64,000 nt of DNA from Pseudomonas sp. ERMR1:02 (GTDB lineage: Bacteria; Pseudomonadota; Gammaproteobacteria; Pseudomonadales; Pseudomonadaceae), in the NCBI RefSeq assembly GCF_002277815.1, contig NZ_NKJI01000023.1, positions 1 through 64,000 on the forward strand. The letters are read 5' to 3'. This document shows positions 7,386 to 16,990 of this stretch, one piece after another. Below the pieces are notes generated by a model, which searched no databases, was not told where the DNA came from, and was given only the letters and a program-made list of their open reading frames with translations. The translations under genes and the position numbers were made by a program. Position 1 is the stretch's first letter, and every line of letters begins with the position of its first letter.

Positions 7386-8270
7386 TCAGATGGCCAATGC
7401 ATGGTGGTCCTGGACGTAGTGGTAACGCGGTCGGCTTTCGTGTTGCGAAGGCTTCAGGAATCCCAGCAGTGCATTACGGCTTTCCTGGCAGGCGGCTTTG
7501 TGTTCCATGTCGAGAAAGTGGCCGGTGGACAGCAGGGTGCTGAAAGTACTGTGTTGCACGTGACCGGCGAACAGTTGGGCGTCTTCGGCGGCGGTGTATT
7601 CGTCCCATTCGCCGTTCATGAACAGCACAGGAACATTGATCTTCTTCGCCGCGTTCAGGTAGCACTGCCGATCACTGTTAAGCACATCGCTGATGTGAAA
7701 GTGCATCTGTCCGTATTCATGCTCGGCCAGGCTGCTGACGTGACGGTAGTTGAAGCGTTTGAACAGCGATGGCAAGTGTTTGCCGATGGTGCTGTTCACC
7801 AGGTTGCCGACCCGGTCGCCGTCCCGGCTGCCGAGGTAATCGACACCGCGCTCGAGGTAATCGAGCATGTGTGCGTTGACCACCGGGGAGAACGAACTGA
7901 TGACGGCTTTTTCGATGCGCCGTGGCCGTTGCGACAGCGCGACCAGGGTCGCGGCGCCACCGAAGGAAAATGACAGCACGTGTTCGGCGGCGAAGTGCTC
8001 GATCAGCTCCAGGAGGATCTGCCCTTCGATTTCCTTGGTCAGCATTTGCTCATGCAGGTTGTGGGCTTTTGACTTGCCCGCGTAAGGCTGGTCGTAGCAG
8101 ACCACGTTGAATTGCGGATGAAGGTTTTTCACGGTTTGTGCAAACGACGCAGTCGTGGCCATCGAGCCATTGACCAGAATGATGGTCTTTTGCGCGGCGT
8201 CTGCGCGATAGAACTCTGTGTAAACCCGATACTGACCTTGTATATCCAGCACAGCAATTTCTGGCCTCAT
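7386..8270 (-). CDS. phaG: (R)-3-hydroxyacyl-ACP transacylase/thioesterase PhaG
   Basis: 294 residues, alpha/beta hydrolase fold. The N-terminus MRPEIAVLDIQGQYRVYTEF is that of Pseudomonas PhaG, and the rhamnolipid enzyme RhlA is its close relative. The nucleophile is Ser102 in SFSFGG; the acid is in GEWDEYT and the His in GHFLDME. PhaG diverts 3-hydroxyacyl chains from fatty-acid synthesis to medium-chain polyhydroxyalkanoate. The start at 8270 has AGGAG ten bases upstream and fits the family; the longer frame start does not. No pha synthase genes are next to it, as is usual. RhlA function is less likely because no rhlB follows. Confidence 0.88.
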   Translation of the reverse strand: MRPEIAVLDIQGQYRVYTEFYRADAAQKTIILVNGSMATTASFAQTVKNLHPQFNVVCYDQPYAGKSKAHNLHEQMLTKEIEGQILLELIEHFAAEHVLSFSFGGAATLVALSQRPRRIEKAVISSFSPVVNAHMLDYLERGVDYLGSRDGDRVGNLVNSTIGKHLPSLFKRFNYRHVSSLAEHEYGQMHFHISDVLNSDRQCYLNAAKKINVPVLFMNGEWDEYTAAEDAQLFAGHVQHSTFSTLLSTGHFLDMEHKAACQESRNALLGFLKPSQHESRPRYHYVQDHHALAI

Positions 8271-8581
8271 GTCATAAGACTCCTGGCAAGCGGGTATGCG
8301 CGCAAAAGAGATTGCACGAGCTTTGTGACAGGTAGGCATACGCCTTGGAATTTGCTGGCCCATGTCGATCCAATGCAGTCCGGTCGACGGGTATTGTTAT
8401 TGGCGGGCAGTCTGCCGTATGAGGCCGGAACCCAAGGGCTCCTGACGGCAAAAAGTTTCTTGGAAGTATATTGTGACTCGTCGGTCACATTTCGGCCGAC
8501 GTCCTGATTCAAGCAGGGGTCACATCATTGCGCAAGTGCTTTGGCAAATTGTTCTACAACTTCTGCTCAGCGGTAGGCTGC
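8271..8581. other. Gene-free stretch between rsuA and phaG
   Basis: This is the 5' leader and promoter region of phaG. I see a ribosome site (CCAGGAGTC) just before the phaG start. I see no convincing coding sequence, repeat or promoter consensus in the rest. Confidence 0.4.
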
Positions 8582-9274
8582 TTAGATCGATTCGATCTCT
8601 TCATCGCTTAACGGGCGGTATTCACCCGGTTTCAAGGCGTCGTCGAGTACCAGTGGGCCCATGCGCTCACGGTGCAGGCGCATCACTTTGTTGTCGAAGT
8701 GGCCGAACATCCGCTTCACCTGATGGTAACGACCCTCGACGATGCTCAGGCGTGCTGATTTCGGCCCCAGCAGTTCTAGCCCGGCCGGTTGGGTGGTGAG
8801 GTCTTCGAAGGCGAAGTACAGGCCCTCAGAGAATTTGATGGCGTATTCGGGGCCGATGTCCTGCTCGGTTTCGACGTAATAGACCTTCGGCAATTTGGTC
8901 CGCGGCTGAGTCAGGCGTCGTGACCAGCTGCCATCGTTGGTGATCAACATCAGGCCCGTCGTGTTGAAGTCCAGGCGACCGGCGATGTGCAGTTCGTCCT
9001 TGTTCGGCTCATGGATCAAGTCGAGCACGGTCGGGTGCTGCGGGTCACGGGTGGCGCTGACGCAACCGGCGGGTTTGTGCAGCATGAAGTGACGTAGCGG
9101 CTTGCCGGTTTGCAGTACCTCATCATCGACTTCGACGCGGCTGAACTCGCGGACTTCGGCGTGCGGATCGCTGACGATTTTTCCGTCAATCCTGACGCGC
9201 TTTTCTACCAGTAACAGGCGCACCTGCTTACGGTTGAAGCGGGGCAGGTTGCTGAGGAAACGGTCGACGCGCAT
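8582..9274 (-). CDS. rsuA: 16S rRNA pseudouridine(516) synthase RsuA
   Basis: 230 residues. An N-terminal S4-like RNA-binding segment (residues 1-60: MRVDRFLSNLPRFNRKQVRL) is followed by the RsuA/RluB-type catalytic domain with GRLDFNTTGL, catalytic Asp102, and HKPAGCVSATRD. The enzyme makes pseudouridine 516 in 16S rRNA during 30S assembly. Length and motifs fit the family. It lies next to a cysteine-rich CWC gene on the same strand. Confidence 0.9.
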   Translation of the reverse strand: MRVDRFLSNLPRFNRKQVRLLLVEKRVRIDGKIVSDPHAEVREFSRVEVDDEVLQTGKPLRHFMLHKPAGCVSATRDPQHPTVLDLIHEPNKDELHIAGRLDFNTTGLMLITNDGSWSRRLTQPRTKLPKVYYVETEQDIGPEYAIKFSEGLYFAFEDLTTQPAGLELLGPKSARLSIVEGRYHQVKRMFGHFDNKVMRLHRERMGPLVLDDALKPGEYRPLSDEEIESI

Positions 9275-9308
9275 GACTTAAGGATCGGTGAAGAAAGGGC
9301 CGCGCATC

Positions 9309-9527
9309 TTACTTGATCGGCTGGGCGGCTGCTTGCAACTGCGCCTCGACCTCGGCGCAGCGTGGGCACAGGCAGGAGGCGTTGCGCAGCTCGGCTGGCA
9401 GCGCTTGTAGCACCGCCGGGTCGATGCTGACGCCGTAGCACCAGCACGCCCGATCGGCGGTTCGCGGGTCGGCCAGGGTGCAGTCGTTGGGCGCGCCGCA
9501 GGCCGGGCAGAGATCAGACTGGTTCAT
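9309..9527 (-). CDS. Cysteine-rich CWC family protein
   Basis: 72 residues with CPACGAPNDC near the start, a central CWC (DRACWCYGV) and a C-terminal CLCPRCAE. This is the cysteine-rich CWC family, which probably binds zinc; its role is unknown. The start at 9527 (MNQSDLCPAC) fits the family, and the longer frame from 9629 runs into the diguanylate cyclase gene. It overlaps the end of that gene by 14 bases and precedes rsuA, so the three genes may be cotranscribed. Confidence 0.85.
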   Translation of the reverse strand: MNQSDLCPACGAPNDCTLADPRTADRACWCYGVSIDPAVLQALPAELRNASCLCPRCAEVEAQLQAAAQPIK

Positions 9528-11007
9528 AAACGGAGTGAGGCATTTCCACGCAGGTACGGTTGCGGCCACGTTGTTTGGCCCGATACATCGCATGATCGGC
9601 CCGCGACAGCAATGTGTGCAAGGTGTCATCGGCTTGCAGGGTGGTCAGGCCGATGCTGACTGTCAGCTGTAAGCTACTGCCGTTGTAGGCATAAAGCTGT
9701 AGTTCCACATGCTGACGAATTTTCTCGGCGATCATCAGACCGGTCTCACCGTCGGTGTCCTTGAGCAGCACGATGAACTCTTCACCGCCCCAGCGGCAGA
9801 CGATGTCGGAGTGGCGCAGACAACTCTCCAGGTCCCGGGCGAAGCCGATCAGCACCTGATCGCCGGCCAGGTGGCCGTAGGTGTCGTTCAAGGCCTTGAA
9901 GTGGTCCAGATCCAGCAGCAACGCGGTCAGCGGTTTGGGTTCGCGCTGGGCCTCATGCATGGCTTGCGCGGCCAGCAGGTCGTAGCCGCGACGGTTGGGC
10001 AGTTCGGTCAGGCTGTCGAGAGTTGCCTGGGTCTGGATCTTGTTCTGGTAACGGTTGATCACCCGGTGGAGCAGAGCCAGCACGGTCAAGGTGACCACGA
10101 GGCAGATCAACAGGTTCAGGTACAGCGAGCGGCGGATATCGCTCAGGTCGCCATCTTCGCGTTTGTCGACGAACAAGTACCAGTTCAGTTCTGGAATGAA
10201 CCGCACGTTGAGGAAATGTCCTTGGCCCTGACCGGAATATTCGTAGCTGCCGCTGTGGGGTTGGGGCAACTGGCTGACCAGGTTTTTCATGCTGTCCAGA
10301 TCACTGAGGGGCTGCCCGGCCCGTGCTCCTTGCGGGCCGCCTTCGGCGCCGGTGAGCACCAGGCGTCCGAAGGTGTCGACGAAGTACACGCTGCGTTGGT
10401 AATGCTGCTGATACTTGTCGATCAGCTTGATCACCGCATCGACCGTCAGCCCGACGCCCGCCGCGCCAATGAAGCGGTTGTTGTAGTCGAAGACCTTGTA
10501 GTTGATGAAGAAGGTCAGGTTGTCTTTGTTGGCAAGATCCGGATCGACGTTTATCTCGTAGGGATCTTTCATGTCGCGCACGCGAAAGTACCAGGCATCG
10601 CGGGGTTCGGTGGCCTTGACCTGCTTGAGGACGCCCTTGGCGTGGTAGTAAGTGAGGCTGGTATTGGAAACGAAGAATGCGGTGTAGGCGCCGTAGTGGG
10701 TCATGACCTCGTTGAGGTAGCGGGTCATCTGGTCGGTGTCGCGTTCGCCGTTTACCACCCAGTCACGCATAAAGGTGTCGCGGGACATCATCGATGAAAT
10801 CAGGATCGGTCTGACAAGGTCTTTCTGGATTTCCGAGTAGACGGTGTCCGATGTCAGCGGCAGTTCGGTGTTGACGATGTTGTCGCGGATCGACGTCCGC
10901 GAGGCGTAGTAGCTGAGGAAGGAGGTGGCCAGGAAACCTGCGCCCAACAATGCGACCAGCGTGAGTACTAACGAGCGTTGAGAGTACAGCGGCGAGCGAA
11001 GCGGCAT
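9514..11007 (-). CDS. Membrane diguanylate cyclase with periplasmic dCache sensor
   Basis: 497 residues: TM helix at about 11-32, periplasmic dCache-type sensor at about 33-300 (YYHAKGVLKQVKATEPRDAW, FIGAAGVGLTVDAVIKLID), second TM helix near 305-325 (LYLNLLICLVVTLTVLALL), and a GGDEF domain to the end. The active-site motif is intact as GGEEF (about residues 407-411). It is preceded by RHSD five residues upstream, so the product-inhibition I-site is also present. It should make cyclic di-GMP in response to a small periplasmic ligand. No EAL domain is present, and the ligand is not apparent. Confidence 0.9.
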   Translation of the reverse strand: MPLRSPLYSQRSLVLTLVALLGAGFLATSFLSYYASRTSIRDNIVNTELPLTSDTVYSEIQKDLVRPILISSMMSRDTFMRDWVVNGERDTDQMTRYLNEVMTHYGAYTAFFVSNTSLTYYHAKGVLKQVKATEPRDAWYFRVRDMKDPYEINVDPDLANKDNLTFFINYKVFDYNNRFIGAAGVGLTVDAVIKLIDKYQQHYQRSVYFVDTFGRLVLTGAEGGPQGARAGQPLSDLDSMKNLVSQLPQPHSGSYEYSGQGQGHFLNVRFIPELNWYLFVDKREDGDLSDIRRSLYLNLLICLVVTLTVLALLHRVINRYQNKIQTQATLDSLTELPNRRGYDLLAAQAMHEAQREPKPLTALLLDLDHFKALNDTYGHLAGDQVLIGFARDLESCLRHSDIVCRWGGEEFIVLLKDTDGETGLMIAEKIRQHVELQLYAYNGSSLQLTVSIGLTTLQADDTLHTLLSRADHAMYRAKQRGRNRTCVEMPHSVYEPV

Positions 11008-11129
11008 GGCAATTCCATTGGCAATAATCCGATGGCGAGCATTCTAGAGGTAACTGCTGGGAAATGACCGCTGCATTTGTGGGGCGAATCGGTATGGATC
11101 AGGGTTTGGTGGCGCCTGAGCCGGCGCCT

Positions 11130-11156
11130 TCGCTGGCAAGCCAGCTCCAATTACAG
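11130..11156. repeat. Single REP sequence
   Basis: CGCTGGCAAGCCAGCTCC followed by a TACAGGGG tail is the same REP subtype as the doublet inside the guanidine carboxylase gene, but without a partner. Confidence 0.6.
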
Positions 11157-11168
11157 GGGGGGCGTATT

Positions 11169-11279
11169 GATCGTTCCCATGCTCCGCGTGGGAATGCATC
11201 CTGTGACGCTCTGCGTCACGCCTGGGAAGGGACGCGGAGCGTCCCGGGCGGCATTCCCACGCAGAGCGTGGGAACGATC
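11169..11279. repeat. 111-bp four-hairpin inverted repeat
   Basis: GATCGTTCCCA... and ...TGGGAACGATC are inverted ends of one element. Inside are four hairpins with GC stems: CCCATGCTCCGCGTGGG, GTGACGCTCTGCGTCAC, GGGACGCGGAGCGTCCC and CCCACGCAGAGCGTGGG. It ends at the base before the allophanate hydrolase stop codon. I recall the same element being dispersed in other P. fluorescens-group genomes. Here it could also act as a terminator. Confidence 0.8.
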
Positions 11280-13061
11280 TCAGGAACGGGTATTCAGGTA
11301 CGCACGCCATCCGCCCAGATGACTGATATCCACCGCACCCTCCAACCCATACCCCTCACAGATAAATCCGCTCTCCCAACGCCCATCCGCCAGTTGCACC
11401 CTACCCAACCCCAGCGGCGCTGGAATGCCGGTCAGGAACGAGCCCAATTCGCTGCTCGGCAATTCCCACACTTCCACGGCAATCGCCACACCGCCATCTT
11501 TCACCCGAACCATACCCGGACGGAATGGCGGGCCACCGGCCAAGGCATACAGGTGATAGTCGGGTGAACTGAACGTTGTTTCCACGAGTCGGGCGCTGCG
11601 CTGCTTGAGTTGCCAGTTCAACGCCAATCCGTCCAGATGCGCGCCACAGACCACCAGTCGCGCACGATCATGACGGGCGACAGCCGCAGGTGCAGGTATC
11701 GCCAGACCTTGCTGGCGCTGCAAGCCATCGGCCACGCTCAACAAGTATTGATCGGTAAACGCCCGGCCAAACAGCGTAACGCCCCAGGGCAAGCCGTTGT
11801 CCATGTAGCCGCTCGGTACCGCGATGGCGGCGTAGTCGAGCAGGTTCATGAAGTTGGTGTAGTAACCCAGTTCCGAGTTGCGCTGCACCGGTTCAGCCGC
11901 AAGCTCTGCCAGCGTGACAGGGCGACCGATGGTTGGCGTAATCACGCAATCGAGCCCTTCCAGCGCCTTGTCACACAGAGCTTTCAGGGCTTGCAACCGA
12001 TACTGTGCGCGGAAGGTTTGTACGCCGCTCACCGCCGGTGCCTTGGCCAGCACGGTGCGAATCACCGGCAGCACGGCTTTGGGATTTTGCTCCATCAATT
12101 CACCGGCCACGCTGTAGCGCTCAGCCACCCACGGCCCTTCGTAAAGCAAACGCGCCGCTTCGAGAAACGGCGACAAGTTGAACTCCACCGCTTCCCCGCC
12201 CAACGCCTTGAGATGCTCGATGGCCCTACTGAACAACACCGGGCCTTGGGTGCAGCCGAAGAACTCCAGGTCCTGCTTGCGCGGTACGCCAAACTGGAAT
12301 GGGCGAGGCGTGCCAAACGCCGAGCCGTCATTCCACAGTGGATTACTGCGGCTGTACTCGTCCCGTGGATCGAGGCGAGCGGTGAGCGCCAGCAACTGAC
12401 TGGCCTCCCGCGCGGTTGCGGTAAACGTGGTCACGCAATCAAGTGTGCGACAGGCCGGCACAACGCCCGCCGTAGAGATCAAGCCTTTAGTGGCCTTCAT
12501 CCCGACCAGATTGTTCAACGCCGCCGGCACCCGTCCGGAACCCGCGGTATCGGTACCCAACGCAAAACTCGCCACGCCCAGTGCGACCGCCAGCGAAGAA
12601 CCTGCGCTGGAGCCTCCCGACGGATACTCGGGCAACACACTATTGGGGCACGCGCCATACGGTGAGCGACTGCCATTGAGCCCTGTGGCGAACTGGTCGA
12701 GATTGGTCTTGCCCAGAGGAATCGCCCCCAGTGCCAGCAACTGCTCGACTATAGTCGCCGAACGCTGCGGCACATAGGCGAACGCCGGGCAAGCAGCGGT
12801 GGTCGGAATACCTGCCAGGTCGATGTTGTCCTTGATCGCGAACGGCACGCCGTACAGCGGCAGGCTGTCGATATCGCGGCCATCGAGCGCGGCGAGGTAC
12901 GGTTCCAGTTCCAGGTCGCTGAGCAAATGGATAAACAGGTGATAGTCCGGGTTCAGCGCCGCCGCTTTTTCCCGCAAATCCAACAGCAGTTTGCGCGGTG
13001 AGGTCTCGCCGGTGCGGTAGGCAATACGCAGGGCATCGAGTTGCAAATTCATGGCGTTCAT
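11280..13061 (-). CDS. atzF: Allophanate hydrolase
   Basis: 593 residues. An N-terminal amidase-signature domain carries Lys77 (AIKDNID), cis-Ser151 (YPSGGSSAGS) and nucleophile Ser175 (GTDTAGSGR), spaced as in AtzF. The C-terminal ~120-residue domain (ARLVVCGAHLDGLALNWQLK to the end) is typical of full-length allophanate hydrolases. It converts allophanate to ammonia and CO2, the last step of the pathway encoded here. It is the last gene of the operon and is intact, unlike its upstream partner. Confidence 0.92.
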   Translation of the reverse strand: MNAMNLQLDALRIAYRTGETSPRKLLLDLREKAAALNPDYHLFIHLLSDLELEPYLAALDGRDIDSLPLYGVPFAIKDNIDLAGIPTTAACPAFAYVPQRSATIVEQLLALGAIPLGKTNLDQFATGLNGSRSPYGACPNSVLPEYPSGGSSAGSSLAVALGVASFALGTDTAGSGRVPAALNNLVGMKATKGLISTAGVVPACRTLDCVTTFTATAREASQLLALTARLDPRDEYSRSNPLWNDGSAFGTPRPFQFGVPRKQDLEFFGCTQGPVLFSRAIEHLKALGGEAVEFNLSPFLEAARLLYEGPWVAERYSVAGELMEQNPKAVLPVIRTVLAKAPAVSGVQTFRAQYRLQALKALCDKALEGLDCVITPTIGRPVTLAELAAEPVQRNSELGYYTNFMNLLDYAAIAVPSGYMDNGLPWGVTLFGRAFTDQYLLSVADGLQRQQGLAIPAPAAVARHDRARLVVCGAHLDGLALNWQLKQRSARLVETTFSSPDYHLYALAGGPPFRPGMVRVKDGGVAIAVEVWELPSSELGSFLTGIPAPLGLGRVQLADGRWESGFICEGYGLEGAVDISHLGGWRAYLNTRS

Positions 13062-13076
13062 CCTTTAGAAATGGGT

Positions 13077-16000
13077 TCAGTCGAGTTCCAGCACCACCAC
13101 GCGCTGTCCGGCGCGCACCGCCGAACCGGGCTGCAGGCGAATCTCGCGCACCACGCCGGCCATTGGCGCGAGCAGTGGAATTTCCATCTTCATCGACTCC
13201 AGAATCACCAGCACATCCCCGGCCTCGACCCGGCTACCGGTTTGCACCTGGACCTGCCACAGGTTGCCGGCGATGTGGCTGTCGACGCTCATTTGATCGC
13301 TGCCCAGCGGCGCGTCTTCGGTCATTTGCGGAGCCGTTTCTTCGCTGTCGAAATGCGCCTGGCCGCTGGCAATCCAGCGCTCGCGCTCGGCGTTGAACGC
13401 GCCTTGTTGTTGAGCCCGAAATGCCGCGATGGTCTCGGCCTCTTTCGCCAGAAACGCCTGGTAATCCGCCAGGTTCAGCTGACTGTGCTCGATGTTCAGA
13501 TCGAAGCGCCCGAGGGGGAAATCGCGGCGAATGCGCATCAGTTCATCGGCGCTCACCGGGTAGAAACGGATCTGGTCGAAGAAGCGCAGCAACCACGGTT
13601 TGCCATCGAACGCGGCGACTTCGCGGTAGCGGTTCCACATCTGCAAAGTGCGCCCGACAAACTGATAACCACCGGGGCCTTCCATGCCGTAGACACACAT
13701 GTAGGCGCCGCCGATACCCACCGAGTTTTCCGCGGTCCAGGTGCGGGCCGGGTTGTACTTGGTGGTCACCAGGCGATGCCGCGGATCGAGCGGGGTGGCG
13801 ACCGGTGCACCGAGATAGACATCGCCCAGGCCCATTACCAGATAGCTGGCATCGAACACCGTGCGCTGTACTTCATCAAGGTTCGGCAGGTCGTTGATGC
13901 GGCGGATGAACTCCAGGTTGCTCGGGCACCACGGTGCGTCCTTGCGCACGGTAGTCATGTATTTTTCGATCGCCAGCTGGCAAGCCGGGTCGTCCCAGGA
14001 CAGCGGCAGGTGGACGATACGCGACGGCACTTGCAGGTCCTTGGCGGCACACACGGCATCCCATTCGCCCGCGACGATGCCCAGCAGATCGGCCAGCGGC
14101 AGTTGCTCGGGTTGGTAGTGCACTTGCAGCGAGCGGATGCCTGGGGTCAGGTCGATCACACCGTGCAGGTGTTTGCTTTCCAGCGCTTGCATGAGGGCGT
14201 GGGCGCGGAAGCGCAGGACGAGGTCGAGTTCGGGTGCGCCGATTTCCAGGAGCAGTGGGTGTCGCCGGACAGCCTCGCGACCAGACGCGTATCGTCCTGC
14301 CCGATATCCAACACCACAGGCGACACAACCCCCTGTAGGAGCTGGCTTGCCAGCGAAGAGGCGTGTCAGTCGATATTTGTGTATCTGACACACCGCTTTC
14401 GCTGGCAAGCCAGCTCCTACAGAGTTTTCGGGCGTCTTCAAGATTGACCGGCACGAACTGCACTTTGTCCCCAGCCTTGAGCTGCCCCAGTTGCCAAAGA
14501 TCCGCCTCGATCACCGTCACCGGACACACGAATCCGCCGAGGCTTGGGCCATCCGGACCGAGGATTACCGGCATGTCGCCGGTGAAGTCCACGGCGCCAA
14601 TCGCATAGGGATTGTCATGAATGTTCGACGGATGCAGCCCGGCTTCACCACCGTCGGCGCGCACCCATTCCGGCTTCGGTCCAATAAGACGCACGCCGGT
14701 GCGACTGGAGTTGAAATGCACTTCCCACTGCGTGGCGAAGAAGGTGCCGATGTAGTTTTGTGTGAAGTATTCCGGCGCGCCATGGGGCCGTAAATCACAC
14801 GGATTTGCCTTACGACGGGCAGTTCGATGACCTGGGTTTCAGGCAGTTGTGCGCCCACGCTGCGGTCGCTCAAGGCCGGCACATGCAACACGTCGCCGGC
14901 CCGCAAGGCACGACCGCCGTGGCCGCCGAACTGTCCGAGGGTGAAGGTACTTTTGCTGCCCAGATAGTCGGGCACTTGCAGGCCACCGCGCAGGCACAGA
15001 TAACTGCGCGCACCTGCACCGGCGATTGTGCCGAGGCTCAACGTAGCGCCTGCCGGCACCCGCAATGACGTGTTCATCGGTACGGTTTCGCCGTTGAGCG
15101 TCAGTGGAATTATCGCCCCGGTCACCGCGATCACGGCTTCGCAATTGAAGCGCAGCAATGGCCCGCTCATGGTGATTTCCAGCGCCGCAAAGCCTTCGTC
15201 GTTGCCCAGCAACAGATTACCCAGCCGCAAGGCCCGACTGTCCATCGGCCCCGACGGCGGCACGCCTACTGCCCAATAGCCAAGGCGGCCGGGGTAATCC
15301 TGAACGCTGGTCTGCGTGCCAGCGCTGAGCACTTCAAAGGTGTTGGCCTGATAGATCAAGCCATCAAGGCACCGGGTCCACGGCTGACCACTGGCGAACG
15401 GCACATCAAGCAGGATTTGCCGCAGGTAATCGCGGTTGGTTTCCACGCCATAGAGCAGGCTGTCGCCCAGGGCTTGATGCAGATCGGCGCGGGCTTCTTC
15501 GCGGGTCGGTGCCCAACTGATGACCTTGGCGATCATCGGATCGAAGTACGGCGGGATCTCGCAACCGGCCTCGACCCAGGTGTCGATGCGCAGATGTTTG
15601 CCATCGGTGACAGGGAAATTCACGGCGGTGAGCAAGCCGGGGCTCGGTTGAAAATCCCGGCCTGGATCTTCGGCATACAGCCGCGCCTGAATCGCATGAC
15701 CCTCGGCTCGCAAGCCTCGATACAGCTCACTCAACGGCGGCAGATCACCGGCCGCCAGTTGCACCATCCAGCGCACCAGATCCACGCCCCACACCTGTTC
15801 GGTGACGCCATGTTCGACCTGCAAGCGGGTGTTCACTTCAAGAAAGTAAAAGCGCTGAGCGTCACTGTCGAAGACGAATTCCACGGTGCCGGCGCTGCGA
15901 TAGTTCACCGCTTCCGCCAGTTTGATCGCAGCTGTGCACAGCTCATCGGCCATGCCGTCAGGCAGGTTCGGTGCCGGGGTTTCTTCGAGGACTTTCTGGT

Positions 16001-16699
16001 TGCGTCGTTGTACCGAGCAATCGCGCACGCCGAGGGCGATCACTTCACCGTGGCCGTCGCCAAACACTTGTACTTCCAGATGTCGGGCGCGCTGGATGTA
16101 CTTCTCGATGAACACACCGGCATCGCTAAAATTGTTCTGGCCCAGGCGTTTGACCGCTTCGAAGGACTCACTCAACTCGGCCGCGCTACGGCACACACGC
16201 ATGCCGATGCCGCCCCCGCCGGCAGTACTTTTGAGCATCACCGGGTAGCCGACCTGTTCGCCGGCGATCAGGGCCGCGTCGAGGCTGTCGAGCAGTTCAG
16301 TGCCTTCGAGCATCGGAACGCCATATTGTTTGGCCAGGGCGCGGGCGGTGTGCTTGAGGCCGAATACGCGCAGTTGCTCTGGCGTCGGACCGATGAAGGC
16401 AATATTGGCGGCTTCGCAGGCTTGGGCGAACGCGGCGTTTTCCGAGAGAAAGCCGTAGCCGGGATGGATCGCCGTGGCGCCGCTGGCTTTGGCGATAGCG
16501 AGGATTTCTCCACCGCCAGATACGTACCGGCGGCCGCGCCTTCACCGAGGCTGTGGGCCTCATCGGCTTGCAGCAGGTGCAGGCTGGCGGCATCGGCTTC
16601 GGAGTAAACGGCGACGCCCTGGACGTGCAGTTCGCGCAGGGTGCGCAGGATGCGGCAGGCAATGGCGCCACGGTTGGCAATCAGGACTTTTTCGAACAT
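13077..16699 (-). pseudogene. Guanidine carboxylase (urea carboxylase family), disrupted by frameshifts and a REPIN
   Basis: A complete ~1,200-residue carboxylase can be pieced together: biotin carboxylase (MFEKVLIANRGAIACRILRT, KSTAGGGGIGMRVC, EVNTRLQVEHGVTE), a KipA/KipI-like carboxyltransferase (SVQDYPGRLGYW, GPEGPGGYQFVGRT-type), and a C-terminal biotinyl domain with ILESMKMEIP. Reading needs shifts near 16505 (A run), 14785 (C run), 14333 and 14254. A 90-base REPIN sits inside the gene at 14333-14422. Next to DUF1989 deiminase genes and under a guanidine-I riboswitch, this family carboxylates guanidine rather than urea. Homopolymer errors may explain the shifts, but not the REPIN. Confidence 0.85.
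14333..14422. repeat. REPIN inside the guanidine carboxylase gene
   Basis: CTGTAGGAGCTGGCTTGCCAGCG and CGCTGGCAAGCCAGCTCCTACAG are perfect inverted arms around a spacer with GTGTCAG...CTGACAC. The unit is 90 bases, a multiple of three. In the upstream carboxylase frame it reads through with no stop (LCRSWLASESG...RWQASSYRG). The gene's own sequence resumes at SPVVLDIGQDDTRLV in the next frame. Confidence 0.85.
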
Positions 16700-16803
16700 G
16701 GCAAAACCCCTGGAGGGGATGCGGGCCGTCCCGCAGTTTTTCGATGAGCGCCTGGGTCGTCCCCGGCGGAAAAATCAATTCGCTTCAGACCACCACCGAA
16801 CCC

Positions 16804-16905
16804 CTGTAGGAGCGAGCCTGCTCGCGATGGTCGTGAACGATTACGCGTAAAACCAGATGCCCAGCGGTGGCTTCGAGTTTTTCGCGAGCAGGCTCGCTCC
16901 TACAG
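16804..16905. repeat. REPIN between carboxylase and deiminase genes
   Basis: CTGTAGGAGCGAGCCTGCTCGCGA and TTCGCGAGCAGGCTCGCTCCTACAG are inverted around about 55 bases. It lies within the 291-base gap of the operon; the rest of the gap shows no gene. Confidence 0.88.
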
Positions 16906-16990
16906 TGGGTGGTGGTGTTCTTGATGTTGAGGCATTGGCTGGAACGGGCCTGGCACAAGGCAAACAACCAGCGGCGCAAATGGCTGAGTT

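Noticed and set aside
7191..7973. A 260-codon plus-strand frame covering tRNA-Gly and part of phaG
   Set aside because: It runs through a tRNA gene and antisense to phaG; no family resemblance.
7386..8270. RhlA of rhamnolipid synthesis
   Set aside because: The N-terminus follows PhaG, and no rhlB or rhlR-type genes are adjacent.
9709..10797. A 362-codon plus-strand frame opposite the diguanylate cyclase
   Set aside because: Antisense to a well-conserved dCache-GGDEF gene and without signals of its own.
13041..14447. A 468-codon open frame on the plus strand opposite the guanidine carboxylase
   Set aside because: It is antisense to clear carboxylase sequence, has no ribosome site or family match, and reflects the high GC third positions of the true gene.
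11280..16699. Urea amidolyase pathway for urea
   Set aside because: The guanidine-I riboswitch and the DUF1989 deiminase pair point to guanidine; urea remains possible only as a side substrate.
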